Part shown: positions 26,187 through 34,701 of the stretch, in pieces
Layout: each line of letters begins with the position of its first letter
How positions within the stretch are numbered: the first letter of the stretch is position 1
Assembly (NCBI GenBank): GCA_036399055.1
Contig: DASWNX010000029.1
Location: 186,001 to 250,000 of the forward strand
Reading direction: 5' to 3'
DNA from: Jatrophihabitans sp.
GTDB taxonomy: Bacteria > Actinomycetota > Actinomycetes > Mycobacteriales > Jatrophihabitantaceae
Length of the DNA: 64,000 nt
Translations under genes and position numbers: made by a program
Notes under the pieces: generated by a model
The model's database searches: none
Told to the model about the DNA's origin: nothing
The model's input: only the letters and a program-made list of their open reading frames with translations

Positions 26187-27851
26187 ATGGATGGGAGACT
26201 GCCCAGTGTGCCTGTGTCCGTGCCCACCGCTTCGGCCGCCGCGGCGGCCGGCACGTCGTGGCGTCCGGTCCCCTTCCTCAGGCGTCTGTGGAACTCCGGC
26301 TACCGACCGGCCCTGATCGCCACCGCGTTCGCTGCTCTGCTGGCCTGGGGCTTTCTGCTGCTGCCGCCGATGAACACCGACCTGGCCGCCCAGCTTGCCC
26401 GGGCCGACTTCGCCGCCGAGTACCCCGTCTCGATCATCGACTTCCGGTGGTTCGGCGGCACCGTCGAGTACGGCTACACGCTGTGGGCCTCGACGCTGAT
26501 GGCCTACATAGGCACCAAGGTCACCGGCGCGCTGGCCGCGGTGATCGGCACCTGGTACACGACCCGGCTGCTGCACCGGCTGCGCCCGGCCCGCCCGATC
26601 CTGGGCGGCCTGGCCGCGGCGGTGACCCAGGTGGCCAACGTGGTCGAGGGCCGGATCACCTTCGCCTGCGGCCTGACCTGCGGGTTGATCGCGGTCACCC
26701 TGTTCACCACCAACCGGATGCCCCGCTGGCTGGCGGTTCCGTTGGCGGCGCTGTTCAGCCTGCTGTGCGGTGGCGCCAGCCCGGTGGCGGGCCTGCTGCT
26801 CTGCGTGGCCGGCGGGGTGGCGTTGCTACTGCGGCGGCCGGTCGCGGCGGCGGTGCTGATCGTGCCGGCCGGGCTGTCCATGACGGTCATCTCGGTGATC
26901 TTCGGCGACGGCGGCCATCAGCCGTTCAGCTTCCTGGACTTCCTGAAGTCGCTGACCGCGCTGGCGATCGTGCTGGCCACCGTGCCCCGCCGCTGCCACC
27001 CGATCCGGCTCGGCGCCGGGATCGGGATCGTCATGCTCATCGCGGCCTTCGCGCTGCCCACCCCGGTCGGCTCGAACTCGACCAGGCTCAGCCTGCTGTT
27101 CGCGCTGCCGATCGCGGCGTCATTCGTGCACTGGCGAAACCGGACGCTGACCGCGCTGGCGCTGGCGGTCATCCTGGCGGTGCAGCTGCCGGTCAACCCG
27201 GGCGCGATCGCCAGCACCGGCCGGGTCAGCGGCTACAGCGCCTACTACAACGCCCTGATCGAGGGCATCAGGTCCCGCGGCCCGCTCACCGGACGGGTGG
27301 AGGTGCCCGAGCTCGCCGGCCACTGGGACTCGGTCTACCTGGCCCGCGGCGTGCCGCTGGCCCGGGGCTGGCTGCGCCAGACCGACGTCCGGCTCAACGA
27401 CGCGGTGTTCTACAAGCAGAAGCCGACCGAGGAGTCCTACCGCACGTTCCTCACCGACAACGCGGTGCAGTACGTCGCCGTGCCTGACGCCGAGCTGACC
27501 CGGTTCGGCAAGAACGAGTTGGCGCTGATCTCGACGGACCTGCCCTACCTCGACCCGGTCTGGCGCAACGAGCACTGGACGCTGTATGAGGTGCTGGGCT
27601 TCTCACCGCTGGTCGACCCGCCGGCCCGGGTGATCAGCCAGCAACCGGACGCGATCGTGGTGGCGGTGCCGGCGAACAGCTCGATCAGGGTGCGGCTGCG
27701 CTGGTACCGCTGGCTGGGCATGGAGAGCCAGGACAAGCGGGCCTGCATCTCTCAAGAAGGCCTGTACGTCACGCTGAACACCGGACGCGGCGGCAACTAC
27801 ACGTTCAACTCGCGGTTCCCCATCGGCACCGGGCACTGCCCGAAGGGCTGA
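26187..27851 (+). CDS. Polytopic membrane protein of unknown function, GT-C-like
   Basis: This 554-residue protein has about ten membrane helices in residues ~35-365 and a soluble C-terminal domain of ~190 residues. The first loop after helix 1 carries acidic residues (PMNTDLAAQLARADF, IIDFRWFGG), and the layout resembles GT-C glycosyltransferases or YfhO-like proteins, but no diagnostic motif is clear. The ATG at 26,187 has GGAAAAG about nine bases upstream. It is divergent from comEA and stands alone. A cell-envelope assembly role is only a guess. Confidence 0.7.
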   Translation: MDGRLPSVPVSVPTASAAAAAGTSWRPVPFLRRLWNSGYRPALIATAFAALLAWGFLLLPPMNTDLAAQLARADFAAEYPVSIIDFRWFGGTVEYGYTLWASTLMAYIGTKVTGALAAVIGTWYTTRLLHRLRPARPILGGLAAAVTQVANVVEGRITFACGLTCGLIAVTLFTTNRMPRWLAVPLAALFSLLCGGASPVAGLLLCVAGGVALLLRRPVAAAVLIVPAGLSMTVISVIFGDGGHQPFSFLDFLKSLTALAIVLATVPRRCHPIRLGAGIGIVMLIAAFALPTPVGSNSTRLSLLFALPIAASFVHWRNRTLTALALAVILAVQLPVNPGAIASTGRVSGYSAYYNALIEGIRSRGPLTGRVEVPELAGHWDSVYLARGVPLARGWLRQTDVRLNDAVFYKQKPTEESYRTFLTDNAVQYVAVPDAELTRFGKNELALISTDLPYLDPVWRNEHWTLYEVLGFSPLVDPPARVISQQPDAIVVAVPANSSIRVRLRWYRWLGMESQDKRACISQEGLYVTLNTGRGGNYTFNSRFPIGTGHCPKG

Positions 27852-28010
27852 CGAGAAAATCAGTCCGAAGGGCTGACGGAGGAAGTCGCCCTCGCCGGTC
27901 AGATGATGACCCGCACCGCCTCAACCATCGGTGTGGATCAATTCGCCGACTGTGCACAGATCAGTAAGCCATCGCTACGGGTGCGACCACGGTCCATAGG
28001 CTCGCTCGTC

Positions 28011-28475
28011 GTGAGTGCTACTACCGAGCTACCGACCTGGGCGGTCTATGCCATCAGCTTTGGCACGCCGGGCACCGCCCTAGCAGGTGTTCTCCTCGGC
28101 CAGCTTCTGACTCGTCGTGATGCCAAGGAGTTGGAGAAGCGTTCTCGACGTGAGCAGGTCATGAGGACCCTTGAGTGGGCTGCTGAGATGGCAATCAGCG
28201 AGGACGAGGCCGCATTCCGGCTCGGACTGAGCCAACTTCAAGCGCTGGCAGCATCCAACCTCAACGACAAGGACGTGCAAGCCTTCGTTGACGCTGCCCT
28301 GGACGCTGTGGTGAAGAACGTGGTCGATGAGATCAAGGAAGCCGAGGGGACCGACGAGCCAGTGGCAGTGGTCCGAGCTGCCGGCCCAGCCCGAAGTGCC
28401 GCGCACCCCCTAGACGACGAGTCGTCATTACCATCAGAGGACGACACCGACGAGGGGACCGGCGACCATGGCTAA
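28011..28475 (+). CDS. Hypothetical membrane-anchored small protein
   Basis: This protein of 154 residues (from GTG at 28,011) could be up to 190 if an earlier in-frame ATG at 27,903 is used. One membrane helix lies near the N-terminus (WAVYAISFGTPGTALAGVLLG). A charged coiled-coil-like helix follows (RRDAKELEKRSRREQVMRTL), then an acidic disordered tail. GC content and codon use look lower than in the flanking core genes, suggesting acquisition. It overlaps the next small gene by 8 bases. I do not recognise the family. Confidence 0.55.
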   Translation: MSATTELPTWAVYAISFGTPGTALAGVLLGQLLTRRDAKELEKRSRREQVMRTLEWAAEMAISEDEAAFRLGLSQLQALAASNLNDKDVQAFVDAALDAVVKNVVDEIKEAEGTDEPVAVVRAAGPARSAAHPLDDESSLPSEDDTDEGTGDHG

Positions 28476-28665
28476 GCGCGTGTATGTCACCAAGGCCCAG
28501 CAGGCTGCCGCCAAGATGATCGTCGAGCGCAATACCGCTAACGGCAAACCGGTGCCGCCTGCCATCAGCAAGATCGCTAATGCCGCCAGCGGGCCTGACA
28601 GCCGGCCTGTGGTCACTGACCAGGTCGGCGCCGGGGACGAGTCGAGCATCACCGGCGTTCATTGA
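28468..28665 (+). CDS. Hypothetical protein, 65 aa
   Basis: This small basic-to-acidic protein begins MAKRVYVTKAQQAAAKMIVE. It overlaps the upstream membrane protein gene by 8 bases, so the two probably form one unit. GAGGGG lies about ten bases before the ATG. There is no recognisable domain. Shared low GC with its neighbour suggests the pair was inserted together between the membrane protein and degV. Confidence 0.55.
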   Translation: MAKRVYVTKAQQAAAKMIVERNTANGKPVPPAISKIANAASGPDSRPVVTDQVGAGDESSITGVH

Positions 28666-28715
28666 ACTGCAGCCGGGTGCGCTGACTAGACCCGGGACCT
28701 CCGCGAGTCCCATGA

Positions 28716-29570
28716 TCAGCGCCTGCTGACGACGACCCCGAGCAGCCCCGGCCCGACGTGCGCGCCGACCACCGCCCCCACCTCGGACTCGTACAGCTGG
28801 CCCAGGTTGGGCAGCCCCTGCTTGAGCAGGCCGGCGACCTCGGCGGCCCGGCCGGGGGCTGCCAGGTGCTGCACCGCGACGTCCACCGGGTCTGAGCCTG
28901 CTCTCTGCACGGTCAGCTGGACCAGCCGGGCGATCGCCTTGGACGCGGTGCGCACCTTCTCCAGCGGCATGATCCGCCCGTCGGACAGGTGCAGCAGCGG
29001 CTTGACCGCCAGCGCGGTGCCGAACCTCGCCGCCGCCGAGCCGATCCGGCCGCCGCGGTGCAGCCACTCCAGCGAGTCGACGTAGAACAGCGCCGACGTC
29101 CGGCCCAGGGTGGTGCGGGCGGCCTGCTCCACGTCCTGCGGCCCGGCGCCGGTGGCAGCGGCCCGGGCGGCGGCCAGCACCGCGAACCCCAGCGCCATCG
29201 CCGTCGAGCGCGAGTCGATCACCCGGATCACGTCCGGCTCGAACTCGCCCGCGGCCAGCCGGGCCGAGTCACAGGTGCCCGACAGCTCCGCGGACAGGTG
29301 CAGCGAGACCACCGTGCTGGCGCCGGCGTCCAGCGCCGAGCGGTAGACCTCGACGAACTCCGCCGGCGTCGGGCGTGAGGTGGTCACCGCCGTCCGGACC
29401 CGCAACGCAGCGGTCACGTCGGCCGGGGTGACGTCCTGGCCCTCCAGCCCGGTCCGCCCGCCCAGCTGCACCTGCAGCGGCACGACCTTTACGTTCAGCT
29501 CGTCGGCCAACCCGGCGGGCAGGTAGGAGGTCGAGTCGGTGACCACCGTGACCTGCTGCTGAGCCGCCAT
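28716..29570 (-). CDS. DegV-family fatty-acid-binding protein
   Basis: This 284-residue protein begins VTVVTDSTSYLPAGL, the DegV signature, followed by VVPLQVQLGG, TSRPTPAEFVEVYR, and the conserved VIDSRSTAMALGFAV region. DegV (FakB-like) proteins bind a fatty acid in a deep pocket and in Firmicutes hand it to FakA kinase. No FakA gene is nearby. The start lies 10 bases after the leuS stop, so leuS and degV likely share a transcript. The location next to octT and the com genes is conserved. Confidence 0.93.
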   Translation of the reverse strand: MAAQQQVTVVTDSTSYLPAGLADELNVKVVPLQVQLGGRTGLEGQDVTPADVTAALRVRTAVTTSRPTPAEFVEVYRSALDAGASTVVSLHLSAELSGTCDSARLAAGEFEPDVIRVIDSRSTAMALGFAVLAAARAAATGAGPQDVEQAARTTLGRTSALFYVDSLEWLHRGGRIGSAAARFGTALAVKPLLHLSDGRIMPLEKVRTASKAIARLVQLTVQRAGSDPVDVAVQHLAAPGRAAEVAGLLKQGLPNLGQLYESEVGAVVGAHVGPGLLGVVVSRR

Positions 29571-29580
29571 CTGCCGAACG

Positions 29581-32508
29581 TTAGACGACGAAGTTGATCA
29601 ACCTGCCCGGGACCGTGATGACTCGCCTGGTGGGCTTGCCCTGCAGGGCCGCGAGGACCTTCTCATCGGCCCGGGCGGCGGCCTCCATGGCGGCCGGATC
29701 GGCGGCGGCGGCGACGGAGATGACCGAGCGGACCTTGCCGTTGACCTGCACCGGCACCTCGATGGCGTCATCCACCAGCATCGCCTCGTCGACCGGCGGG
29801 AACTCCGCCCAGGCCAGTGACTGCTGGTGGCCGAGCTTGGCCCACAGCTCCTCGGCGGCGTGCGGCGCCAGCGGCGCCAGCATCAGCGCCAGCGCCTCGG
29901 CCACCGCCCGCGGGGCGCCGCCGTCGGGGTAGGCCTGCGTGACGGCGTTGTTCAGCTCGGTGATCCGGGCGATCGAGGTGTTGAACCGCAGCGTCTCATA
30001 GCCCTCTCGCACGGCGGCGATGGTCCGGTGCAGCAGCCGGTTGAGCTCCAGCGGCACCTCGACGTCGGCCACGTGCGGCTGGCCGGTCTGCTCGTCCAGC
30101 ACCACCCGCCAGATTCGCTGCAGCAGCCGGTACGGCCCGACGATGGCCTTGGCGTCCCAGGGCCGTGACTGGTCCAGCGGGCCTGAGAACATCTCGAACA
30201 GCCGGAAGGTGTCGGTGCCGAAGGCGGCCACGAACTCGTCCGGGGTGATCACGTTCTTCAGGCTCTTGCCGATCTTGCCGAACTCCCGGTTGACCGGCTC
30301 GCCTTGGTAGTAGAAGCCGCCGTCGCGCTCGGTCACCTCGGCCGCCTCGACGTAGAAGCCGTCGGCGTTGGTGTAGGCCGGCAGCTGCAGCATCCCCTGG
30401 TTGACCAGCCGGTGGAAGGGCTCGCGGCTGGAGACGTGGCCCAGGTCGAAGAGCACCTTGTGCCAGAACCGCGCGTACAGCAGGTGCAGCACGGCGTGCT
30501 CGACACCGCCGACGTAGAGGTCCACACCGCCGAGCGGGCGCTGCGGCGAGGGGCCCATCCAGTACTCCTCCACCTCCCGGTCCACCGGCGCCGAGGAGTT
30601 GGCCGGGTCCAGGTAGCGCAGCTCGTACCAGCACGACCCCGCCCAGTTGGGCATGGTGTTGGTCTCACGGCGGTAGGTCTTCAGGCCCTCGCCCAGGTCC
30701 AGCTCGACGGTGACCCAGTCGCTCAGCCTGCCCAGCGGCGGCTCGGGGTCTGAGGCGGCGTCATCGGCCGGATAGGACTTCGGGGTGAAGTCGTTGGTCT
30801 CGGGCAGCAGCAACGGCAGCATCTCGGCCGGCAGGGCGACCGGCTGGTCGTTGGAGTCGTAGACGATCGGGAACGGCTCGCCCCAGTAGCGCTGCCGGCT
30901 GAACAGCCAGTCACGCAACCGGTAGGTGGTGGCGCCGCGTCCGGCGCCGGTGCGCTCCAGGTAGGCGATGGTGGCCGCCTTGGCCTCGGTGACGCCCAGG
31001 CCGTTGAGGTCCAGCTCGGCGTTGGCCGAGTTGATCGCCGGGCCGTCGCCGGTGAAGGCTTTGCCGTCGAAGCCCTCGCTGGGCTGGACGGTGCGCACGA
31101 TCGGCAGGCCGAAGGACTCCGCGAAGTCCCAGTCCCGCTCGTCCTGGCCGGGCACCGCCATGATCGCCCCGGTGCCGTAGCCCATCAGGACGTAGTCGGC
31201 TATGAAGACCGGCAGATCGGCGCCCGTCACCGGGTTGGTCGAGAACGCCCCGGTGAACACGCCTGACTTGACCTTGGCGTCAGCGCCCTGCCGGTCGATG
31301 TCGGTCTTGGCCGCGGCTTGCGCCTGGTAGGCGGTGACCGCCTCGGCCGGTGTGGCGTAGCCGCCGGTCCACTGCGGCGAGACGCCCTCGGGCCAGGCCG
31401 GCGGGATCAGCTCTGCGACCAGCGGGTGCTCCGGCGCCAGCACCAGGTAGGTGGCGCCGAACAGCGTGTCCGGACGCGTGGTGAACACCGTCAGCTCGGC
31501 TGCCGGCGTGGGAAACGAGATGTGCGCGCCGACCGACCGGCCGATCCAGTTCTTCTGCATCGTGCGGACCTTCTCAGGCCAGTCGATGTGGTCCAGGTCG
31601 GCCAGCAGGCGGTCGGCGTAGGCGGTGATCCGCAGCATCCACTGCGCCAGCGGCTTGCGGAACACCGGAAAGTTGCCGCGCTCGGAGCGCCCGTCCGCGG
31701 TCACCTCCTCATTCGCCAGCACGGTGCCCAGGCCGGGGCACCAGTTGACCGGCAGGTTGGCGACATAGGCCAGCCGGTGCCGGTCGATGACGCTGCGGCG
31801 CTGGACGTCGTCCAGCTCGGACCAGGGCTTGCCGAAGTCGTTGCTGCCGGCTTCGGGCTCCCGGGCGCCGGCGTCGAACTCGGTGATCAGCTCGGAGATC
31901 GGGCGCGCCCGGCCCACGCCGCCGTCGGCCTCGTGGTCGTAGAAAGAGTTGAAGATCTGCAGGAAGATCCACTGCGTCCAGCGGTAGAACTCGGGGTCGG
32001 TGGTGGCGACCACGCGGCGCTGGTCGTGGCCCAGGCCCAGCGCCCGCAACTGGCGGCGGAAGGTGACGATGTTGTCGTCGGTGGTCCTCGCCGGATGCTG
32101 ACCCGTCTGCAGCGCGTACTGCTCGGCCGGCAGGCCGAAGGCGTCGAACCCCATGGTGTGCAGGACGTTCTCACCGCACATCCGCCGGTAGCGGGCGTAG
32201 ACGTCGGTGCCGAGGTAACCCAGCGGGTGCCCGACGTGCAGCCCGGCGCCGGAAGGGTAGGGAAACATGTCCAGGATGTAGGTGTGCGGCTTGCCGGCCA
32301 GCCGCTGGAAGCCCTCGCTCAACTCACCGCTGGGGTTGGGGGCGTTGAAGGTGCCGCGGTCGGCCCATTCCTGCTGCCAGCGCGTCTCGATCTGGTTGGC
32401 CAGCGCGGCGGTGTAGCGAAACGGCGGGGAATCGCCGGCGGTGTCGCCAGGCTGCGCGGTGTCGCTGGGCTGCGCGGTGTCGCTGGGCTGCGCGGTGCTC
32501 GCGGTCAT
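29581..32508 (-). CDS. leuS: Leucyl-tRNA synthetase
   Basis: This 975-residue class Ia synthetase charges tRNA-Leu. It has the HIGH-type motif [10 protein letters not shown] near the N-terminus, a CP1 editing domain with the [12 protein letters not shown] signature, the KMSKS-type motif in the form KIGKS (in [16 protein letters not shown]), and a C-terminal anticodon-binding part ending [12 protein letters not shown]. The ATG at 32,508 follows GGGAGAG by seven bases. The annotated N-terminus starts with a non-conserved low-complexity tail made of three AQPSDT-type hexapeptides. Upstream lies a leucine attenuator, so expression should respond to charged tRNA-Leu. Confidence 0.97.
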   Translation of the reverse strand: MTASTAQPSDTAQPSDTAQPGDTAGDSPPFRYTAALANQIETRWQQEWADRGTFNAPNPSGELSEGFQRLAGKPHTYILDMFPYPSGAGLHVGHPLGYLGTDVYARYRRMCGENVLHTMGFDAFGLPAEQYALQTGQHPARTTDDNIVTFRRQLRALGLGHDQRRVVATTDPEFYRWTQWIFLQIFNSFYDHEADGGVGRARPISELITEFDAGAREPEAGSNDFGKPWSELDDVQRRSVIDRHRLAYVANLPVNWCPGLGTVLANEEVTADGRSERGNFPVFRKPLAQWMLRITAYADRLLADLDHIDWPEKVRTMQKNWIGRSVGAHISFPTPAAELTVFTTRPDTLFGATYLVLAPEHPLVAELIPPAWPEGVSPQWTGGYATPAEAVTAYQAQAAAKTDIDRQGADAKVKSGVFTGAFSTNPVTGADLPVFIADYVLMGYGTGAIMAVPGQDERDWDFAESFGLPIVRTVQPSEGFDGKAFTGDGPAINSANAELDLNGLGVTEAKAATIAYLERTGAGRGATTYRLRDWLFSRQRYWGEPFPIVYDSNDQPVALPAEMLPLLLPETNDFTPKSYPADDAASDPEPPLGRLSDWVTVELDLGEGLKTYRRETNTMPNWAGSCWYELRYLDPANSSAPVDREVEEYWMGPSPQRPLGGVDLYVGGVEHAVLHLLYARFWHKVLFDLGHVSSREPFHRLVNQGMLQLPAYTNADGFYVEAAEVTERDGGFYYQGEPVNREFGKIGKSLKNVITPDEFVAAFGTDTFRLFEMFSGPLDQSRPWDAKAIVGPYRLLQRIWRVVLDEQTGQPHVADVEVPLELNRLLHRTIAAVREGYETLRFNTSIARITELNNAVTQAYPDGGAPRAVAEALALMLAPLAPHAAEELWAKLGHQQSLAWAEFPPVDEAMLVDDAIEVPVQVNGKVRSVISVAAAADPAAMEAAARADEKVLAALQGKPTRRVITVPGRLINFVV
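32440..32493 (-). repeat. 18-bp in-frame tandem repeat (3 units)
   Basis: Three 18-bp units encoding [12 protein letters not shown] and AQPGDT lie in the extreme N-terminus of leucyl-tRNA synthetase, just after the start codon. They are outside the conserved enzyme body. Confidence 0.9.
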
Positions 32509-32570
32509 GGTGGGACTCTCCCGATCAGGTGCGTCATTGGTGTGCTGGGCCGGCCTCAACGGGGCCCCGG

Positions 32571-32606
32571 ACAGACGAAGAGCCCCTGCCGAAATTGCAG
32601 AGGCTC
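32571..32606 (-). terminator. Attenuator terminator hairpin upstream of leuS
   Basis: On the minus strand GAGCCTCTGC and GCAGGGGCTC pair over 10 bp with one G-U pair and a 7-base loop. The moderately U-rich stretch UUCGUCUGU follows directly. It lies between the leader peptide and leuS, as expected for transcription attenuation. Confidence 0.75.
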
Positions 32607-32607
32607 A

Positions 32608-32641
32608 AGCCGCACTGGGTCGTCGGAGACTCAGCGCGGCT
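32608..32641 (-). promoter_or_regulatory. Leader hairpin overlapping the end of the leucine leader peptide
   Basis: AGCCGCGCTG and CAGTGCGGCT pair over 10 bp (one G-U) around a 14-base loop. The 5' arm is the last codons and stop of the leader peptide, so the translating ribosome decides whether the stem can form. The 3' arm abuts the terminator stem, giving the position of a pause/competing hairpin in an attenuator. Confidence 0.65.
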
Positions 32642-32666
32642 CGGTAAGAAGCAGGTGCATGCCCAT
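32631..32666 (-). CDS. Leucine leader peptide (MGMHLLLTEPR) of the leuS attenuator
   Basis: This 11-codon frame reads ATG GGC ATG CAC CTG CTT CTT ACC GAG CCG CGC TGA and contains three consecutive Leu codons. The inner ATG gives a 9-residue version. Its stop lies inside the first leader hairpin and 24 bases before the terminator stem. A TAGTAT -10-like hexamer (32,674-32,679) ends seven bases before the first ATG, so the leader may be leaderless. Alternatively, ribosomes may re-initiate after the octT stop only 10 bases upstream. The family knowledge used is that stalling on scarce Leu-tRNA switches off the downstream terminator. Confidence 0.75.
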   Translation of the reverse strand: MGMHLLLTEPR

Positions 32667-32676
32667 AAGGGCGATA

Positions 32677-33495
32677 CTACCCGGCCGGCTCACCGGCGGG
32701 CACGGTGAGGATCGCGCGCACCTGCTCGGCCGCCTGCTCCCCGACTGCCCGGTGGCAGTCCCAGCCCCAGTGGATGCCGTCGACGTTCATGCCGGGCGTG
32801 CCGAGGAACGGCTGCACCCACTCGTCCAGGCGCAGCAGCTCGACCTCGGCCTGCCGGCCCCAGTCCAGGGCGGCTTGGACGGCCGGTGGATGACCGGCCC
32901 GGACCCGGCCGTAACCCAGCGCGTCGTGCGGCGGCGGAACCACGCCCAGCACCGGGGTGCCGGGGTGGAAGTGACGGATGCCCGCCACGCATCGGCTCAG
33001 GTAGTGGTCGGTGAGCGACTGCGGCAGGGTCCGCCACTTCCCCGCCAGCAGCCGCGAGCCCAGCGGCTGGGCGCGCCGGAACAGCGTCGTCGCGGCCACG
33101 CGCAGCGGTCGGGGCCGCAGCAGCCGAATCCCCTCCCGCAGGTGAGTGGGCAGGATCGTGGGCAGGTAGTCCATTCCGCCGACCGCGAGCACCACGACAT
33201 CGGCTCGGGGCAGCAGCACCGAGTACACGTGCGGATCGCGGGTGAGGGCGAACCAGGCGTCGCGGGCGGTCCAGCCCCGGCGGCCGAAGATGGTCGCCCG
33301 GCACGGCTGCTCCGGGGTGCTCAGGGCCGCGGCCAGCACGTTCGGCCACAACCTCGGCTCGGTGGTCAGCTCCCCCATCCCAGGGCCGTGAAAGGCCAGC
33401 GAGTCGGTGAGCAGCAGGATCTCGGTCACGGCGCGTCCGGCTCGCTCACCGGGCTCGCCGGTGCTCGGCGCAGGCGCGGTCGGCTGCTCAGCCAT
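32677..33495 (-). CDS. octT: Diglucosylglycerate octanoyltransferase-like SGNH-fold protein
   Basis: This 272-residue SGNH/GDSL-fold protein shows block I as ILLLTDSLAFHG (nucleophile Ser), a VLAVGGMDYL block, and block V as DGIHWGWD (Asp/His pair). In mycobacteria the homologous gene next to the phosphatase GpgP acylates diglucosylglycerate, the starter of methylglucose lipopolysaccharide, which regulates fatty acid synthesis. Here gpgP and rsfS lie directly upstream and degV downstream across leuS, matching the mycobacterial order around Rv2417c-Rv2420c. The assignment relies on this synteny plus the fold. A different SGNH esterase is possible. Confidence 0.75.
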   Translation of the reverse strand: MAEQPTAPAPSTGEPGERAGRAVTEILLLTDSLAFHGPGMGELTTEPRLWPNVLAAALSTPEQPCRATIFGRRGWTARDAWFALTRDPHVYSVLLPRADVVVLAVGGMDYLPTILPTHLREGIRLLRPRPLRVAATTLFRRAQPLGSRLLAGKWRTLPQSLTDHYLSRCVAGIRHFHPGTPVLGVVPPPHDALGYGRVRAGHPPAVQAALDWGRQAEVELLRLDEWVQPFLGTPGMNVDGIHWGWDCHRAVGEQAAEQVRAILTVPAGEPAG

Positions 33496-33519
33496 GTTCG
33501 GCCCACCCGTGCCCAGCGC

Positions 33520-34164
33520 TTAGGCGTCGGCGTCGGAGTGGTCGTCCTCCGGCGCCAGCGACGGGATGACCGGCCCGGGCGGGCCGGCGTTGTGAGCTCG
33601 CAACGTCCAGCCGTCACCGCTGTCGCGCAGCTCGGTCCAGTGGCAGTTGGCCAGCGGGCCGAGGATGGACGGGGTCTGGGGCAGCCCGAGCAGCGCCGCG
33701 GCCAGGCACATCGAGGTCGCGCCGTGGCTGACAAGCACCGTGAGCTCGACCTCTGGCAACTCATCGAGCGCCTTCAGCGCCCGGGTGGCGACCTCTTGCC
33801 GGCTCTCACCACCCCGGCGGGTCACGTCGCGCCCGGCCAGCCAGTCGGCGAACTCCTCGGGATAGCGGGCCTGCACCTCGTCCCGGGTCAGCCCCTGCCA
33901 GTGGCCGAGGTGACGCTCGCGCAACCGCGTGTCAATCACCAGCTGCTGGCCGGTCAGCGCGACGATCTTGCGGGCGGTCTGCTCGGCCCGCTGCAGGTCC
34001 GAGGAGATCACCAGGTCCGGGCTCATCGCCGCGACCAGGGCCGCGGACTCCAGTGCCTGCGCCTGGCCGACCTTGTCCAGCGGTGGGTCCTCTTGGCCCT
34101 GGTACCGGCGCTCGGCGTTCCAGGCGGTCCGGCCGTGCCTCAGGATGACCAGCCGGCGCAGCAC
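33520..34164 (-). CDS. gpgP: Histidine phosphatase, probable glucosyl-3-phosphoglycerate phosphatase
   Basis: This 214-residue phosphoglycerate-mutase-like enzyme has the catalytic RHG motif in VILRHGRTAWN, then ISSDLQRAEQT, LGHWQG and the second catalytic HGATS. In mycobacteria the gene at this place removes phosphate from glucosyl-3-phosphoglycerate on the way to methylglucose lipopolysaccharides. The GTG start at 34,164 overlaps the rsfS stop by one base (TAGTG), showing translational coupling. A longer in-frame reading upstream only runs through the rsfS repeat. Confidence 0.85.
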   Translation of the reverse strand: MLRRLVILRHGRTAWNAERRYQGQEDPPLDKVGQAQALESAALVAAMSPDLVISSDLQRAEQTARKIVALTGQQLVIDTRLRERHLGHWQGLTRDEVQARYPEEFADWLAGRDVTRRGGESRQEVATRALKALDELPEVELTVLVSHGATSMCLAAALLGLPQTPSILGPLANCHWTELRDSGDGWTLRAHNAGPPGPVIPSLAPEDDHSDADA

Positions 34165-34634
34165 TAGGCCTCGTCCGCCTGTGCCGCCCCAGCGGCCTGC
34201 CCCGCCCCAGCGGCCTGTCCGACGCCGGCGGCCTGTCCGACGCCGGCGGCCTGCCCGGCGCCAGCGGCCTGGGGCCGGCCCTCGTCGAACTCGATCTGCG
34301 GGCAGTCCTTCCAGAGCCGTTCGAGTGAGTAGAAGACCCGCTCCTCGGCATGCTGGACGTGCACCACGATCTCGGCGTAGTCCAGCAGCACCCACCGGCC
34401 GTCCCGCTTGCCCTCGCGGCGCAGCGGCTTGGTGCCGGCCAGGCGGAGCTTGTCCTCGACCTCGTCGACGATCGCCTCGACTTGGCGCTCGTTGCTTCCG
34501 GTGACGATCACGAAGACGTCCGTGATGGCCAGTCGGTCGCTGACGTCGATCAGCACGATGTCGGTGGCGAGCTTGTCCGCGGCAGCGTGCCCGGCGATGC
34601 GGGCAAGCTCAATGGCGGTGTCGGTAGCGGTCAC
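34164..34634 (-). CDS. rsfS: Ribosome silencing factor RsfS
   Basis: This 156-residue protein has a conserved RsfS core (about residues 1-115) with DKLATDIVLIDVSDRLAITD, VIVTGSNERQVEAIVDEVE and WVLLDYAEIVVHVQH. It binds ribosomal protein L14 and blocks subunit joining when nutrients are scarce. The C-terminus is extended by five 18-bp hexapeptide units (QAAGAG/QAAGVG type). The usual upstream neighbour nadD is absent. Instead hpf, another ribosome hibernation gene, lies upstream. Confidence 0.94.
   Translation of the reverse strand: MTATDTAIELARIAGHAAADKLATDIVLIDVSDRLAITDVFVIVTGSNERQVEAIVDEVEDKLRLAGTKPLRREGKRDGRWVLLDYAEIVVHVQHAEERVFYSLERLWKDCPQIEFDEGRPQAAGAGQAAGVGQAAGVGQAAGAGQAAGAAQADEA
34182..34271 (-). 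repeat. 18-bp in-frame tandem repeat (5 units) at rsfS 3' end
   Basis: Five consecutive 18-bp units encode QAAGAG, QAAGVG, QAAGVG, QAAGAG and QAAGAA, forming a flexible Ala/Gly/Gln tail outside the conserved RsfS fold and ending 15 bases before the stop. Confidence 0.92.
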
Positions 34635-34701
34635 GATGGCCCAGAATACCGGGCCATCGTGACCTCGCTTACCGCTTGGCCCGACGCCGGCTCAAGCCGG
34701 C

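Noticed and set aside
32571..32666. A T-box riboswitch upstream of leuS
   Set aside because: No T-box consensus (AGGGTGGnACCGCG type) was seen, and the region is too short; the leader peptide with Leu codons explains it better.
31318..34167. A 949-codon open frame on the plus strand through leuS, octT and gpgP
   Set aside because: It is antisense to three clearly conserved genes, is rich in Arg/Gly/His/Pro low-complexity sequence and has no domain. It is a by-product of high GC at third codon positions.
22285..34271. A CRISPR array suggested by the short repeats
   Set aside because: The units are contiguous 18-bp tandem copies inside reading frames, with no spacers and no cas genes.
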